From Exiguobacterium aurantiacum (lineage in GTDB: Bacteria > Bacillota > Bacilli > Exiguobacteriales > Exiguobacteriaceae): DNA of 55,000 bases. Position 1 is the stretch's first letter, and every line of letters starts with the position of its first letter. Under the pieces are notes generated by a model. That model was not told the origin of the DNA, did not search any database, and worked only from the letters and a program-made list of their open reading frames with translations. The position numbers and the translations under genes were made by a program. This document shows positions 41,656-54,076 of this stretch, one piece after another. The stretch spans positions 92,501 to 147,500 of the forward strand of contig NZ_CP101462.1 in NCBI RefSeq assembly GCF_024362205.1, given 5' to 3'.

Positions 41656-42054
41656 ATGGTAATGACAGACCCAATTGCAGATATGCTTACACGTATCCGT
41701 AACGCTAACATGGTTCGCCATGAAAAATTAGAGCTTCCAGCTTCTAATATCAAACGTGAGGTTGCAGAGATCCTCAAGCGTGAAGGTTTCATTCGCGATG
41801 TTGAATATATCGAGGACGCTAAGCAAGGTACACTTCGTTTGTTCCTTAAATACGGAGCAAGCAACGAACGTGTTATCACTGGTCTCAAACGCATTTCGAA
41901 ACCAGGTCTTCGTGTATACGCAAAAGCAGATGAAGTACCAAAAGTACTCGGAGGACTCGGTATCGCAGTTCTTTCGACATCAAAAGGTCTTATGACTGAT
42001 AAAGAAGCTCGCCAACAACAAGTCGGCGGCGAAGTGCTCGCCTACATCTGGTAA
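41656..42054 (+). CDS. rpsH: 30S ribosomal protein S8
   Basis: Central-domain 16S binder; in E. coli it represses the spc operon. The 132 residues begin [20 protein letters not shown] and contain [20 protein letters not shown] and [27 protein letters not shown] is correctly spaced for ATG 41656. Confidence 0.98.
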   Translation: MVMTDPIADMLTRIRNANMVRHEKLELPASNIKREVAEILKREGFIRDVEYIEDAKQGTLRLFLKYGASNERVITGLKRISKPGLRVYAKADEVPKVLGGLGIAVLSTSKGLMTDKEARQQQVGGEVLAYIW

Positions 42055-42087
42055 GTCACTTTTCTAACAAGAACGGAGGTGTAATCA

Positions 42088-42627
42088 ATGTCACGTATTG
42101 GTAAAAAACCAGTTACGATTCCAGCTGGCGTTACTGTCACGGTTGCAGAAGACAACACGGTCACAGTAAAAGGTGCTAAAGGTGAACTTTCGCTTTCAGC
42201 TAACCCAGCCTTGGAAGTCAAAATTGAAGAAAACGAATTGACTGTCGTTCGTCCGGATGACTCGAAAGAGAACCGTACGATCCACGGTACGACACGTGCC
42301 CTTATCGCCAACATGGTAGAAGGTGTGTCTAACGGATTCCAGAAAACACTTGAGATCTCAGGGGTTGGTTACCGTGCTGCTAAGCAAGGAAACAAACTCG
42401 TCCTCAGCCTCGGTTACTCGCACCCAATCGAGTACGTTGCTGAAGAAGGTATCGAGATCGAAGTTCCTTCAAACACGCAAATCATCGTTAAAGGGATTAA
42501 CAAAGAGCGCGTCGGTCACGTTGCAGCTCAAATCCGCTCGTACCGTGCTCCAGAACCTTACAAAGGTAAAGGTGTTCGTTACTCTGATGAACGTATTCGC
42601 CGTAAAGAAGGTAAGACTGGTAAGTAA
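42088..42627 (+). CDS. rplF: 50S ribosomal protein L6
   Basis: Stalk-base protein near the sarcin-ricin loop, made of two similar domains. The 179 residues start [18 protein letters not shown] and contain the signature [20 protein letters not shown] near the C-terminus. ACGGAGGTG precedes ATG 42088. Confidence 0.98.
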   Translation: MSRIGKKPVTIPAGVTVTVAEDNTVTVKGAKGELSLSANPALEVKIEENELTVVRPDDSKENRTIHGTTRALIANMVEGVSNGFQKTLEISGVGYRAAKQGNKLVLSLGYSHPIEYVAEEGIEIEVPSNTQIIVKGINKERVGHVAAQIRSYRAPEPYKGKGVRYSDERIRRKEGKTGK

Positions 42628-42661
42628 TTCGTCACGAAATGAACGGAAAGGAGTGGCATAA

Positions 42662-43024
42662 ATGATCACAAAAGCAGACAAAAATGCAGTTCGTAAGAAA
42701 CGTCATGCTCGTGTACGTCGTACGATCACGGGGACAGCAGCTCGTCCACGTTTGAACGTATTCCGCTCGAGCAAGCACATCTACGTTCAACTCATCGATG
42801 ATGCAGCACAAACAACGCTTGTGTCAGCATCTTCGAAAGATAAAGCTCTCGATCTTACAAACGGCGGCAACGTTGAAGCAGCGAAAGCTGTTGGTAAACT
42901 TGCAGCTGAACGTGCACTCGAGAAAGGTATCGACACTGTTGTGTTCGACCGTGGTGGATACCTCTATCATGGCCGCGTCAAAGCTGTTGCTGAAGCAGCT
43001 CGTGAAGCAGGTCTTAAATTCTAA
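42662..43024 (+). CDS. rplR: 50S ribosomal protein L18
   Basis: Binds 5S rRNA together with L5. The 120 residues have a basic N-terminus ([20 protein letters not shown]), [16 protein letters not shown] and the C-terminal [27 protein letters not shown] precedes ATG 42662. Confidence 0.98.
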   Translation: MITKADKNAVRKKRHARVRRTITGTAARPRLNVFRSSKHIYVQLIDDAAQTTLVSASSKDKALDLTNGGNVEAAKAVGKLAAERALEKGIDTVVFDRGGYLYHGRVKAVAEAAREAGLKF

Positions 43025-43044
43025 CAAAAAGGAGGGGACACTCG

Positions 43045-43545
43045 ATGCGCCAGTTAGACGTTAACATGGAACAACTTGAAGAACGCGTTGTTACCGTAAA
43101 CCGCGTCGCGAAAGTCGTGAAAGGTGGCCGTCGCTTCCGTTTCGCCGCTCTCGTCGTCGTAGGTGACAAAAATGGTCACGTCGGTTTCGGTACAGGTAAG
43201 GCACAAGAGGTGCCAGAAGCGATCCGCAAGGCTATTGAAGCCGCTAAGAAAAACATGGTTCAAGTACCGATGGTCGGTACAACAATTCCACACGAAATCA
43301 CAGGAGTATTCGGAGCAGGTCGTGTATTCATGAAACCAGCTTCTGAAGGTACTGGGGTTATCGCAGGTGGTCCAGTTCGTGCAGTGCTCGAACTCGCAGG
43401 TGTAGGTGACATCCTTTCGAAATCGCTTGGATCTAACACACCAATCAACATCGTCCGTGCGACGGTTAAAGGCTTGACAGAGCTTAAAAAAGCAGAGGAA
43501 GTTGCTAAACTACGCGGTAAAAGCGTAGAAGAACTTCTTAAATAA
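43045..43545 (+). CDS. rpsE: 30S ribosomal protein S5
   Basis: Decoding-fidelity protein at the mRNA entry site and the spectinomycin-resistance locus. The 166 residues include the loop [20 protein letters not shown], apparently wild type, and [30 protein letters not shown] precedes ATG 43045. Confidence 0.98.
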   Translation: MRQLDVNMEQLEERVVTVNRVAKVVKGGRRFRFAALVVVGDKNGHVGFGTGKAQEVPEAIRKAIEAAKKNMVQVPMVGTTIPHEITGVFGAGRVFMKPASEGTGVIAGGPVRAVLELAGVGDILSKSLGSNTPINIVRATVKGLTELKKAEEVAKLRGKSVEELLK

Positions 43546-43560
43546 GGGAGGGAATTAGAC

Positions 43561-43746
43561 ATGGCGAAACTCGCAATCACCCTCACACGCAGCACTATTG
43601 GTCGTCCGGAAGATCAGCGTGTAACAGTACGTACACTTGGTCTTCGTAAAATGCATCAGACTGTCGTTGTCCCTGACAACGTAGCGATGCGCGGTATGAT
43701 CAAAAAAGTGTCGCACCTTGTGACTGTAAACGAAATCAACGAATAA
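43561..43746 (+). CDS. rpmD: 50S ribosomal protein L30
   Basis: Small 50S protein of 61 residues: [40 protein letters not shown], then [10 protein letters not shown]. The order rpsE-rpmD-rplO is invariant in Bacilli. AGGGAGGG precedes ATG 43561. Confidence 0.97.
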   Translation: MAKLAITLTRSTIGRPEDQRVTVRTLGLRKMHQTVVVPDNVAMRGMIKKVSHLVTVNEINE

Positions 43747-43777
43747 TAAAGATCTTACTAAATAAGGAGGTGCCACT

Positions 43778-44217
43778 ATGAAACTCCATGAATTGAAGCC
43801 AACTCCAGGTTCGCGTCACGAACGCAACCGTGTCGGTCGCGGTATGGCGACTGGTAACGGTAAAACTTCTGGCCGTGGACATAAAGGTCAAAAAGCTCGT
43901 TCGGGCGGTGGCGTTCGTCCAGGATTCGAAGGTGGGCAAAACCCACTTTACCGTCGTCTTCCAAAACGCGGTTTCAACAACCCTACTCGTAAAGAGTATG
44001 CAGTTGTTTCCCTAGACACGCTTAACCGTTTCGAGGCAGGTACTGAAGTTACTCCAGAACTCTTAATTGAGACTGGTGTTGTCAGCTCTGCTAAAGACGG
44101 AATCAAAGTACTTGCTAACGGCAAGCTTGAAACAAAATTGACTGTAAAAGCCAACAAATTCTCGGGTGCAGCGAAAGAAGCGATCGAAGCAGCTGGCGGT
44201 TCAGTTGAGGTGATCTG

Positions 44218-44218
<1 letters not shown>
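43778..44218 (+). CDS. rplO: 50S ribosomal protein L15
   Basis: Late-assembly 50S protein with an extended glycine-rich N-terminus ([40 protein letters not shown]) and a globular C-domain. The 146 residues are of normal length. AAGGAGGTG precedes ATG 43778. Its stop overlaps the secY start (TGATG), coupling the two. Confidence 0.98.
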
Positions 44219-46990
<2,772 letters not shown>

Positions 46991-47095
46991 GGCTCTATTG
47001 CTTCGTGCTGATCCGTTACGGATCCTTCTCTCACAGTACAATGCGATAGATCGTCTGTGCTCCTAAATATCTTCATATAGAAAGGGGAATAAATG

Positions 47096-47314
47096 ATGGC
47101 GAAACAAGATGTCATTGAAGTGGAAGGCACTGTTGTCGAACCACTTCCAAACGCAATGTTTAAAGTGGAGTTAGAAAACGGCCACACGGTGCTCGCGCAC
47201 GTCTCAGGGAAAATTCGGATGCACTACATTCGAATCCTTCCAGGTGACCGCGTAACTGTCGAGTTGTCTCCGTACGACTTGACTCGCGGGCGGATTACGT
47301 ACCGTTACAAGTAA
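47096..47314 (+). CDS. infA: Translation initiation factor IF-1
   Basis: OB-fold factor that occupies the 30S A site during initiation. The 72 residues start [20 protein letters not shown] and include [23 protein letters not shown] 47096 fits AAAGGGGA (47081-47088) best; ATG 47093 directly before is an alternative. The Bacillus gene ybzG, expected between map and infA, is absent from the 105-nt gap. Confidence 0.98.
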   Translation: MAKQDVIEVEGTVVEPLPNAMFKVELENGHTVLAHVSGKIRMHYIRILPGDRVTVELSPYDLTRGRITYRYK

Positions 47315-47458
<144 letters not shown>

Positions 47459-47477
47459 TCTAAGAGGAGGTGCACAC

Positions 47478-47843
47478 ATGGCACGTATTGCTGGTGTAGA
47501 TATTCCACGCGAAAAACGTATCGTTATTTCGCTCACATACATCTTTGGTATTGGTAAAACAAGAGCACAAGAAATTTTGAAGGCTGCAAACGTATCTGAA
47601 GATTCACGCACACGTGATCTTACAGAAGACGAAATCAACCGTATCCGTGAAGCAATTGACGGAATTAAAGTTGAAGGTGACCTTCGCCGTGAAGTTTCAC
47701 TCAACATTAAACGTTTGATCGAGATCGGCGCATATCGCGGTGTTCGTCACCGTCGTAGTCTCCCTGTTCGCGGACAAAACACGAAGAACAACTCGCGTAC
47801 TCGTAAAGGCCCACGCCGTACAGTAGCGAACAAGAAGAAGTAA
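47478..47843 (+). CDS. rpsM: 30S ribosomal protein S13
   Basis: Head protein contacting the P-site tRNA and forming bridges B1a/B1b. The 121 residues begin [20 protein letters not shown] and end in the basic tail with [30 protein letters not shown] precedes ATG 47478. Confidence 0.98.
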   Translation: MARIAGVDIPREKRIVISLTYIFGIGKTRAQEILKAANVSEDSRTRDLTEDEINRIREAIDGIKVEGDLRREVSLNIKRLIEIGAYRGVRHRRSLPVRGQNTKNNSRTRKGPRRTVANKKK

Positions 47844-47859
47844 AGGAGGGAATTGAACA

Positions 47860-48255
47860 ATGGCGAAACGTAAGCAAAATGTACGTTCAAAACGTAAAGT
47901 CAAAAAACATGTTGAAGTCGGTGTGGTACACATCCGTTCTACATTCAACAACACAATCATCACAATCACTGACACGCAAGGTAACGCGATCTCATGGGCT
48001 ACTTCTGGTAACCTTGGATTTAAAGGATCACGTAAATCGACTCCGTTCGCAGCACAATTGGCTGCTGAAACTGCAGCGAAAGTTGCAATGGACAACGGTA
48101 TGCGTACAGTAGAAGTTAACGTTAAAGGTCCTGGTGCTGGACGTGAAGCGGCTATCCGTGCCCTCCAAGCTACTGGTCTTGAAGTAACTGCAATCCGTGA
48201 CGTAACACCAGTTCCGCACAACGGTTGCCGCCCTCCAAAACGTCGCCGCGTATAA
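47860..48255 (+). CDS. rpsK: 30S ribosomal protein S11
   Basis: Platform protein at the mRNA exit side near the E site. The 131 residues include [20 protein letters not shown], the NGxR-containing [20 protein letters not shown], and the C-terminus [23 protein letters not shown] precedes ATG 47860. Confidence 0.98.
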   Translation: MAKRKQNVRSKRKVKKHVEVGVVHIRSTFNNTIITITDTQGNAISWATSGNLGFKGSRKSTPFAAQLAAETAAKVAMDNGMRTVEVNVKGPGAGREAAIRALQATGLEVTAIRDVTPVPHNGCRPPKRRRV

Positions 48256-48301
48256 TCGCTTGTGCGTGTGAAGGGCTTACCTAGCACAAACAGCATATAC
48301 A

Positions 48302-48319
48302 ATGCAGCTCACGCTGCAT
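48302..48319 (+). other. Small hairpin between rpsK and rpoA
   Basis: ATGCAGC (48302-48308) pairs perfectly with GCTGCAT (48313-48319) around TCAC. No U-tract follows. An outer repeat TTGTGC/GCACAA also flanks part of the upstream gap. It lies 28 nt before rpoA. Confidence 0.4.
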
Positions 48320-48347
48320 GGCAGGATACACTCAAGGAGGGGTTCAG

Positions 48348-49292
48348 ATGATCGAGATTGAAAAACCAAAGATCGAAACGGTCGAAATCAGCGAGGATGC
48401 TACGTTTGGTAAATTCGTGGTGGAACCGCTTGAACGTGGATATGGCACTACTCTCGGCAACTCACTACGTCGAATTCTTTTGTCATCGCTCCCTGGTGCA
48501 GCGGTAACAGCAGTTCAAATCGATGGCGTACTTCATGAGTTCTCTACGATTGACGGAGTCGTCGAAGACGTCACGCAAATCGTACTTAACCTCAAGAAGT
48601 TAGCACTCAAAGTGTACTCGGACGAAGAGAAAACGCTTGAGATTAACGTTTCAAGTGCCGGTGCTGTCACTGCGGCAGACATTACCCATGATAGCGACGT
48701 TGAAATCTTGAATCCTGAGCTCCACATCGCGACTCTCGCTGACAACGCGACGCTTCGCATGCGTTTGACTGCTCGCCGTGGTCGTGGTTACGTCCAGGCA
48801 GAAGATAACAAACGTGATGATATGCCGATTGGCGTTATTCCAATCGATTCGATCTACACACCGATTCAACGCGTGAACTACGAAGTAGACAAAACACGTG
48901 TCGGTCAAGATGCTAGCTTCGATAAGCTTCTATTAGACGTGTGGACAGATGGTTCAATCCGTCCGGAAGAAGCGGTATCGCTCGGGGCGAAAATTTTGAC
49001 AGAACACTTGAACATCTTTGTTGGTTTGACTGACGAGGCTCTCAATGCAGAAATTATGGTCGAGAAAGAAGAAGACCAAAAAGAAAAAGTACTCGAAATG
49101 ACGATTGAAGAACTCGATCTCTCAGTTCGTTCGTACAACTGCTTGAAGCGCGCTGGCATCAACACTGTTCAAGAACTCGCAAACAAATCAGAGGAAGAGA
49201 TGATGAAAGTCCGTAACCTCGGACGTAAATCACTCGAAGAAGTTCAACTCAAGTTGGACGAGCTCGGTTTGGGCTTGCGTAAAGAAGACTAA
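48348..49292 (+). CDS. rpoA: DNA-directed RNA polymerase subunit alpha
   Basis: Assembly platform and activator target of RNA polymerase. The 314 residues have the N-domain with [20 protein letters not shown] (dimer and beta-subunit contacts) and the C-domain (about 245-310) with [20 protein letters not shown] and [20 protein letters not shown], the UP-element and activator-binding surface. AAGGAGGGG precedes ATG 48348; the codons from 48318 are leader sequence overlapping a hairpin. Confidence 0.98.
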   Translation: MIEIEKPKIETVEISEDATFGKFVVEPLERGYGTTLGNSLRRILLSSLPGAAVTAVQIDGVLHEFSTIDGVVEDVTQIVLNLKKLALKVYSDEEKTLEINVSSAGAVTAADITHDSDVEILNPELHIATLADNATLRMRLTARRGRGYVQAEDNKRDDMPIGVIPIDSIYTPIQRVNYEVDKTRVGQDASFDKLLLDVWTDGSIRPEEAVSLGAKILTEHLNIFVGLTDEALNAEIMVEKEEDQKEKVLEMTIEELDLSVRSYNCLKRAGINTVQELANKSEEEMMKVRNLGRKSLEEVQLKLDELGLGLRKED

Positions 49293-49316
49293 GTTCAACC
49301 GAAGGAGGGAAATGTA

Positions 49317-49670
49317 ATGGCTTATTCGAAACTTGGCCGTACAAGCTCACAACGTAAGGCACTTTTACGTGATCTTGCAACTGACCTTATTATCAACGAG
49401 CGCATTCAAACAACTGAACAAAAAGCGAAGGAACTTCGCCCAGTCGTTGAAAAATTGATCACTCTTGGGAAACGTGGCGATCTTCATGCCCGTCGTCAAG
49501 TAGCTTCATTCGTTCGTAAAGAGAACGCTGGAGAAAAAGACGCAATCCAAAAATTGTTCGAAGACGTGGCACCACGCTACGCTGAACGTCAAGGTGGATA
49601 CACACGCATCATGAAAGTCGGCCCACGCCGCGGTGACGGTGCGGAAGTCGTAATCATCGAACTCGTCTAA
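49317..49670 (+). CDS. rplQ: 50S ribosomal protein L17
   Basis: Tunnel-exit region protein of 117 residues: [40 protein letters not shown], then [18 protein letters not shown] at the end. The Bacilli short form. AAGGAGGG precedes ATG 49317. It is the last ribosomal gene of the main cluster. Confidence 0.98.
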   Translation: MAYSKLGRTSSQRKALLRDLATDLIINERIQTTEQKAKELRPVVEKLITLGKRGDLHARRQVASFVRKENAGEKDAIQKLFEDVAPRYAERQGGYTRIMKVGPRRGDGAEVVIIELV

Positions 49671-49684
49671 TTCATTAGGCAGTC

Positions 49685-49715
49685 AACAGGGCATGCGGTG
49701 ACGTATTGCCCTGTT
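49685..49715 (+). other. Strong hairpin between rplQ and ecfA1
   Basis: AACAGGGCA (49685-49693) pairs perfectly with TGCCCTGTT (49707-49715), and inner bases extend the stem. Only TTT then CC follows, so it lacks a proper U-tract. It may partly terminate the ribosomal transcript before the transporter genes. Confidence 0.5.
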
Positions 49716-49739
49716 TCCACATCGGAAAGGAGTCGACAG

Positions 49740-50576
49740 ATGGAATCTCAAATTATGGTACGCGATATCGTGTTTCGTTACCCGGGACAAACCGAGCCAG
49801 CCTTAAACGGGTTGTCACTCGACGTATACAAAGGGGAATGGCTCGCCATCGTTGGCCATAACGGTTCTGGGAAGTCGACTTTGACGAAGTTGTGGAATGG
49901 GCTTTTGCTTCCTCAGGAAGGAGAAGTCCGGGTAGAGACACTCGATCCAACGGACGCCACAGACGTGTGGGACGTTCGGAAACGAATCGGTGTCGTCTTC
50001 CAAAATCCCGACAACCAGTTTGTCGGGGCGACCGTGCGCGATGATGTGGCATTTTCTCTCGAAAACATGGGACTTCCACGTCAAGAAATGGTTCGTCGAA
50101 TTGATGACAGTCTAGCGCGCGTTGGATTATCGGAACTAGCGGACCGTGAACCGCATCAGTTATCCGGTGGACAAAAGCAGCGCGTTGCGATTGCTTCGGC
50201 TCTCGCAATGCGCCCGCATGTCCTCGTGCTCGATGAAGCTACCTCGATGCTCGACCCGATTGGGCGCAAAGAGGTGATTGAAACGGTACAACAGCTCGTC
50301 TCAGAAGGGATGACCGTTGTCGCCATTACCCACGAGCTCGACGAAGTGTTGTTTGCCGACCGTATCATTGCGTTGTCGAAAGGCAAGATTGCGATGACCG
50401 GCACACCCGAAGACGTGTTTCAAAACCCGGAGGCGTTACGAGCTATCCAGCTCGATGTGCCGTTTATTGTCCGGATGCAACTCGAACTGAAGGAACGGGG
50501 CATACCACTCGATCGTCTGATGCTACAACATTCGGAGTTGGTGAACCATCTATGCCGATTAGCATTGAAGAAGTGA
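49740..50576 (+). CDS. ecfA1: Energy-coupling factor transporter ATPase EcfA1
   Basis: ATPase of the shared energising module of group II ECF vitamin transporters. The 278 residues show Walker A GHNGSGKST (39-47), Q-loop FQNPDNQFVG, signature LSGGQKQRVAIA, Walker B LVLDEATSMLDP and the switch histidine in AITHELDE. ATG 49740 follows GAAAGGAG (49725-49732); the codons from 49698 fall in the hairpin. It overlaps ecfA2 by 25 nt and sits after rplQ as in most Firmicutes. Confidence 0.96.
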   Translation: MESQIMVRDIVFRYPGQTEPALNGLSLDVYKGEWLAIVGHNGSGKSTLTKLWNGLLLPQEGEVRVETLDPTDATDVWDVRKRIGVVFQNPDNQFVGATVRDDVAFSLENMGLPRQEMVRRIDDSLARVGLSELADREPHQLSGGQKQRVAIASALAMRPHVLVLDEATSMLDPIGRKEVIETVQQLVSEGMTVVAITHELDEVLFADRIIALSKGKIAMTGTPEDVFQNPEALRAIQLDVPFIVRMQLELKERGIPLDRLMLQHSELVNHLCRLALKK

Positions 50577-51430
50577 CTTACCAATATCAATTGAATACTC
50601 CGTTTGAACGAACCGCGCTGCGCGATGTGAATGTAACGATTCCGTCGGGGGCGCTTGTTGCGTTTCTTGGCCATACTGGATCAGGCAAATCAACGCTCGT
50701 TCAACATATGAACGGCCTGCTACGGCCGACAAAAGGGCGTGTCGTCGTCGATGACATCGAAGTCCGCGCGATCACGAAGCGTCGCGACAAAAAGCAAAGC
50801 CTCTTACCGCTTCGGCGCCGCGTTGGGCTCGTCTTTCAATATCCGGAACATCAACTATTTGAAGAGACGGTCGAACGCGACGTCATGTTCGGTCCACGAA
50901 ATTTCGGGGCGTCTGAAGACGAAGCAAAAGAACGGGCTCATACGGCGTTGCGTCTCGTCGGCCTGGATGAAACGTTATGGGGCCGTTCCCCGTTCGATCT
51001 CTCCGGCGGACAGATGCGCCGTGTCGCCATCGCCGGCGTGCTCGCGAGCCGTCCCGATGTTCTCGTCGTGGATGAGCCGACGGCTGGACTTGACCCGCTT
51101 GGCCGTCGCGAGATGCTCGCGCTCTTCAAACGATTAAAACAAGAACTCGATTTGACGCTCATTCTCGTCTCGCACGATATGGACGACGTGTTGGCGTACG
51201 CAGAACGTGTCGTCGTCATGGAACGGGGCAAGGTCGCCTTTGACGGGGATCCGTTCGACCTGTTCAAAGACGAGGCGCTCGTCGAGGCGCTCCAGCTCGA
51301 GATTCCGCACGTGCTCCGTTTCGCGGGTGAGCTCGCTCCTGTGTTCGGTGTCGCGACACCGACTTTACGGACCGAAGACGAGCTAGCGGACTGGATTGCG
51401 TTCGAATTGAGAAAGGGGAGAGCGACATGA
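50552..51430 (+). CDS. ecfA2: Energy-coupling factor transporter ATPase EcfA2
   Basis: Second, non-identical ATPase of the ECF module, pairing with EcfA1. The 292 residues have Walker A GHTGSGKST, Q-loop FQYPEHQLFEETV (the typical EcfA2 variant), signature LSGGQMRRVAIAG, Walker B LVVDEPTAGLDP and SHDMDDV. The C-terminal part carries the dimerisation extension typical of EcfA proteins. The start lies within ecfA1 and the stop overlaps ecfT. Confidence 0.96.
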   Translation: MPISIEEVTYQYQLNTPFERTALRDVNVTIPSGALVAFLGHTGSGKSTLVQHMNGLLRPTKGRVVVDDIEVRAITKRRDKKQSLLPLRRRVGLVFQYPEHQLFEETVERDVMFGPRNFGASEDEAKERAHTALRLVGLDETLWGRSPFDLSGGQMRRVAIAGVLASRPDVLVVDEPTAGLDPLGRREMLALFKRLKQELDLTLILVSHDMDDVLAYAERVVVMERGKVAFDGDPFDLFKDEALVEALQLEIPHVLRFAGELAPVFGVATPTLRTEDELADWIAFELRKGRAT

Positions 51431-52218
51431 TCATCGGTCAGTACATCCCGGGTCATTCCTGGCTCCACACACTCGATGCGCGAGCCAAGACGTTGTTCAT
51501 CCTCGGGTTCATTCCGATCGTCTTTTTAGCGGATAACTTATGGACGAACGTGTTCTTGCTCGGTTTTACCTTGTTCGCCGTGAGACTGTCGCAACTGTCC
51601 TGGCGGTATTTGTGGAATGGCTTGAAGATGATTTTATTCCTAATCATTTTTACGCTGTTGCTGCAACTGTTCTTTAATCGAGATGGGACGGAGTTGATTT
51701 CATTCGGACCGTTCGCGATTTATTCGGAAGGGGTCCGCATGGGCTTGATCGTCTCGCTCCGTTTCTTCTATCTCGTCATGCTGACGACACTCGTCACGCT
51801 GACGACGACGCCGATGGAACTGACCGATTCGATTGAGGCGGGGCTCCGTCCGTTAGAGCGGTTCCGGGTACCGGCCCATGAGATCGCCCTCATGCTGTCG
51901 ATCTCGCTACGATTCTTGCCGACATTGGCCGATGAGACGGATCGCATCATGAAAGCTCAGCAGGCGCGAGGCGTCGACTTGAAGAGTGGGCCGCTCAAGG
52001 ATCGCTTGAAGGCAGTCGTCCCGCTCATGATTCCATTGTTCGTGTCGGCGTTTAAGCGTGCTGAGGACCTCGCTACGGCAATGGAGGCTCGCGGGTACCG
52101 TGGGGGTGAAGGACGGACGCGCTTGCGTGAGATGACGTGGCATCGTCGTGACACGGCGTTACTCCTCATCTTTGTCGTTGTGACACTCATCTTGATTGGA
52201 TTGCGAGGGATAGGATGA
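51427..52218 (+). CDS. ecfT: Energy-coupling factor transporter transmembrane protein EcfT
   Basis: Membrane scaffold that links the ATPase pair to interchangeable substrate-binding S components encoded elsewhere. The 263 residues contain about five or six hydrophobic helices (for example AKTLFILGFIPIVFLADNLW) and the two coupling-helix motifs of the A-R-G type: QQARGVDLKSG and MEARGYRGGEGR. It overlaps ecfA2 and truA by four bases each. Substrate specificity cannot be read here because no S component is adjacent. Confidence 0.96.
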   Translation: MIIGQYIPGHSWLHTLDARAKTLFILGFIPIVFLADNLWTNVFLLGFTLFAVRLSQLSWRYLWNGLKMILFLIIFTLLLQLFFNRDGTELISFGPFAIYSEGVRMGLIVSLRFFYLVMLTTLVTLTTTPMELTDSIEAGLRPLERFRVPAHEIALMLSISLRFLPTLADETDRIMKAQQARGVDLKSGPLKDRLKAVVPLMIPLFVSAFKRAEDLATAMEARGYRGGEGRTRLREMTWHRRDTALLLIFVVVTLILIGLRGIG

Positions 52219-52955
52219 AGCGAATTAAATTGACGATTGCGTATGATGGAACGAACTATGCCGGCTACCAGGTACAACCGAACGGGAATACGGTTCAAGC
52301 TGAAGTAGAGGCCGTCTTGGCGCGCATGCATAGCCAGATGGTCAAGGTAGTGGCTTCGGGCCGTACGGACGCCCGTGTGCATGCTCGGGGACAAGTACTA
52401 CACTTTGATACGCACCTCGCGATGCCCGCCGATCGGTTCGTCAAAGCGTTGAACGCGATGTTGCCCGATGATATTCTCGTCCGGACTGCCGAAGAGGTCG
52501 ATCTATCGTTTCATGCACGCTACGGGGCGAAGCGAAAAGAATATCGTTATTTCTTCCGAAGTGACGCCGACCCGTTCCGGCGTCACCATGCCGTGACGGT
52601 CACGTACCCGCTCGATTATGAGCGGATGAGGCAAGCGCTTCGCATGCTTGTCGGCACCCACGACTTCACTTCCTTCTCGGTGACGAAGGCGGAAGTCGAG
52701 GACCGTGTTCGGACAATCTATGAAGCGGAACTCGTCGAGGCGGGCGATGAGATGTACATCCGTTTCGTCGGCTCGGGGTTTCTCTATAACCAAGTCCGGA
52801 TCATGGTAGGGACGTTAATCGAAGTCGGGCGAGGGAAATATGAGCCGTCGGACGTGAGCCGGATGCTCGCCTCAAAAGACCGGCGCAGCGCTGGGATTAC
52901 AGCCCCACCGCAAGGTCTTTATTTGTGGAATGTGAATTATGAAAAAGTAGATTGA
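52215..52955 (+). CDS. truA: tRNA pseudouridine synthase A
   Basis: Makes pseudouridine at tRNA positions 38-40. The 246 residues start KRIKLTIAYDGTNYAGYQVQ; the catalytic aspartate is D52 in SGRTDARVHARGQ. The usual motif is RTDxGVHA, and here the glycine is arginine (R54); some Bacilli also vary at this position, by recall. Later blocks FRSDADPFRRHHAVTVTYPL and GSGFLYNQVRIMVGTLIEVG are typical. The start overlaps ecfT, and the stop lies inside the rplM promoter -35. Confidence 0.95.
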   Translation: MKRIKLTIAYDGTNYAGYQVQPNGNTVQAEVEAVLARMHSQMVKVVASGRTDARVHARGQVLHFDTHLAMPADRFVKALNAMLPDDILVRTAEEVDLSFHARYGAKRKEYRYFFRSDADPFRRHHAVTVTYPLDYERMRQALRMLVGTHDFTSFSVTKAEVEDRVRTIYEAELVEAGDEMYIRFVGSGFLYNQVRIMVGTLIEVGRGKYEPSDVSRMLASKDRRSAGITAPPQGLYLWNVNYEKVD

Positions 52956-52980
52956 CATTCCCCCTATAAAATCGTATTAT
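52952..52980 (+). promoter_or_regulatory. Promoter of rplM-rpsI
   Basis: Consensus TTGACA (52952-52957), exactly 17 nt, then TATTAT (52975-52980). The -35 contains the truA stop codon. Transcription would begin near 52987. Confidence 0.87.
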
Positions 52981-52986
52981 ATTCAT

Positions 52987-53095
52987 TGGCATTTCATTTT
53001 CACATTGAGAGATGAACCACAATCTTAGCCCCGTAAACTAGGATTATGATAAAGCATCAAACAAGCACTAAAAAAATTAAGCAAACAGACATTTT
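52987..53095 (+). promoter_or_regulatory. Probable L13 leader RNA
   Basis: The approximately 120-nt untranslated leader of rplM contains a hairpin AATCTTAG/CTAGGATT (eight pairs, one wobble) around CCCCGTAAA, flanked by GAGATGAACCAC and ATGATAAAGC. A short leader with a hairpin in this position is known in Firmicutes as the L13 leader. I match it by position and general form, not by a model search. Confidence 0.5.
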
Positions 53096-53109
53096 AGGAG
53101 GTATTCCAC

Positions 53110-53547
53110 ATGCGCACGACATTCATGGCAAAAGCATCTGAAGTAGAACGCAAATGGCTCCTTATCGACGCAGAAGGCAAAACACTTGGTCGTTTGACTA
53201 GTGAAGTAGCATCACTTCTTCGCGGTAAGCACAAGCCGACTTTCACACCAAACGTTGATTGCGGAGACCACGTCATCATCATCAACGCTGAGAAAATCCA
53301 CTTGACTGGTAACAAAATGAACGACAAGATTTACTACCGTCATTCAGGTCATCCAGGCGGTTTGAAATCACAAACTGCAAAAGAGCTTCTCGCAAAACGT
53401 CCAGAGCGTATGCTTGAACTCGCAATCAAAGGGATGCTTCCAAAAGGATCACTTGGTCGTCAATCATTCACTAAACTCCACGTTTACGCTGGAGCTGAGC
53501 ACAACCACGCAGCACAAAAACCAGAAGTTTACGAACTTCGCGGTTAA
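53110..53547 (+). CDS. rplM: 50S ribosomal protein L13
   Basis: Early-assembling 50S protein of 145 residues. It starts [20 protein letters not shown] and contains [38 protein letters not shown] and the conserved [28 protein letters not shown] precedes ATG 53110. An internal ATG at residue 6 is less likely because relatives share the longer start. Confidence 0.98.
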   Translation: MRTTFMAKASEVERKWLLIDAEGKTLGRLTSEVASLLRGKHKPTFTPNVDCGDHVIIINAEKIHLTGNKMNDKIYYRHSGHPGGLKSQTAKELLAKRPERMLELAIKGMLPKGSLGRQSFTKLHVYAGAEHNHAAQKPEVYELRG

Positions 53548-53572
53548 TCGGGACACAGGGAGGAACTAAACG

Positions 53573-53965
53573 ATGGCAGATGTACGTTACTACGGAACAG
53601 GCCGCCGCAAACACTCGGTGGCTCGCGTTCACCTCGTTGCAGGTGACGGCAAAGTTGTTGTAAATGGCCGTGATATTTCAGAATACTTCGGACATGAGAC
53701 TTTGATCATGATGGCAAAATCACCACTCGTATTGACTGAAACAGAAGGTAAATACGATGTAATCGTTAACGTTAATGGTGGTGGATTCACTGGACAAGCT
53801 GGAGCAATTCGCCACGGCGTATCGCGTGCGCTTCTTCAAGCGGACCCAGAATTCCGTCCAAGCCTCAAAGAAAAAGGCTTCTTGACTCGTGACGCTCGCA
53901 TGAAAGAACGTAAAAAATACGGTCTTAAAGCTGCACGTCGCGCACCACAATTCTCGAAGCGTTAA
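53573..53965 (+). CDS. rpsI: 30S ribosomal protein S9
   Basis: Head protein whose C-terminal tail reaches the P-site tRNA anticodon. The 130 residues include [40 protein letters not shown], and the tail ending [17 protein letters not shown] with its invariant final lysine-arginine. AGGGAGGA precedes ATG 53573. Confidence 0.98.
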   Translation: MADVRYYGTGRRKHSVARVHLVAGDGKVVVNGRDISEYFGHETLIMMAKSPLVLTETEGKYDVIVNVNGGGFTGQAGAIRHGVSRALLQADPEFRPSLKEKGFLTRDARMKERKKYGLKAARRAPQFSKR

Positions 53966-53986
53966 TCTTCGAACAATTTGGTTCAA

Positions 53987-54019
53987 ACTCTCTGCCCATT
54001 GGGGCGGAGAGTTTTTTTG
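53987..54019 (+). terminator. Terminator after rpsI
   Basis: ACTCTCTGCCC (53987-53997) pairs with GGGCGGAGAGT (54002-54012, one wobble) around ATTG and is followed by seven T residues. Confidence 0.93.
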
Positions 54020-54067
54020 TTGCTCATGAAATTGTTGATTTCCATTCCCTCAAGAAAACGCTTTTTT

Positions 54068-54076
54068 TGATATACT
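54068..54076 (+). promoter_or_regulatory. Extended -10 promoter candidate for salA
   Basis: TGATATACT, that is TG-A-TATACT, lies 31 nt before the start codon. No good -35 hexamer is found at the usual distance. Confidence 0.5.
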
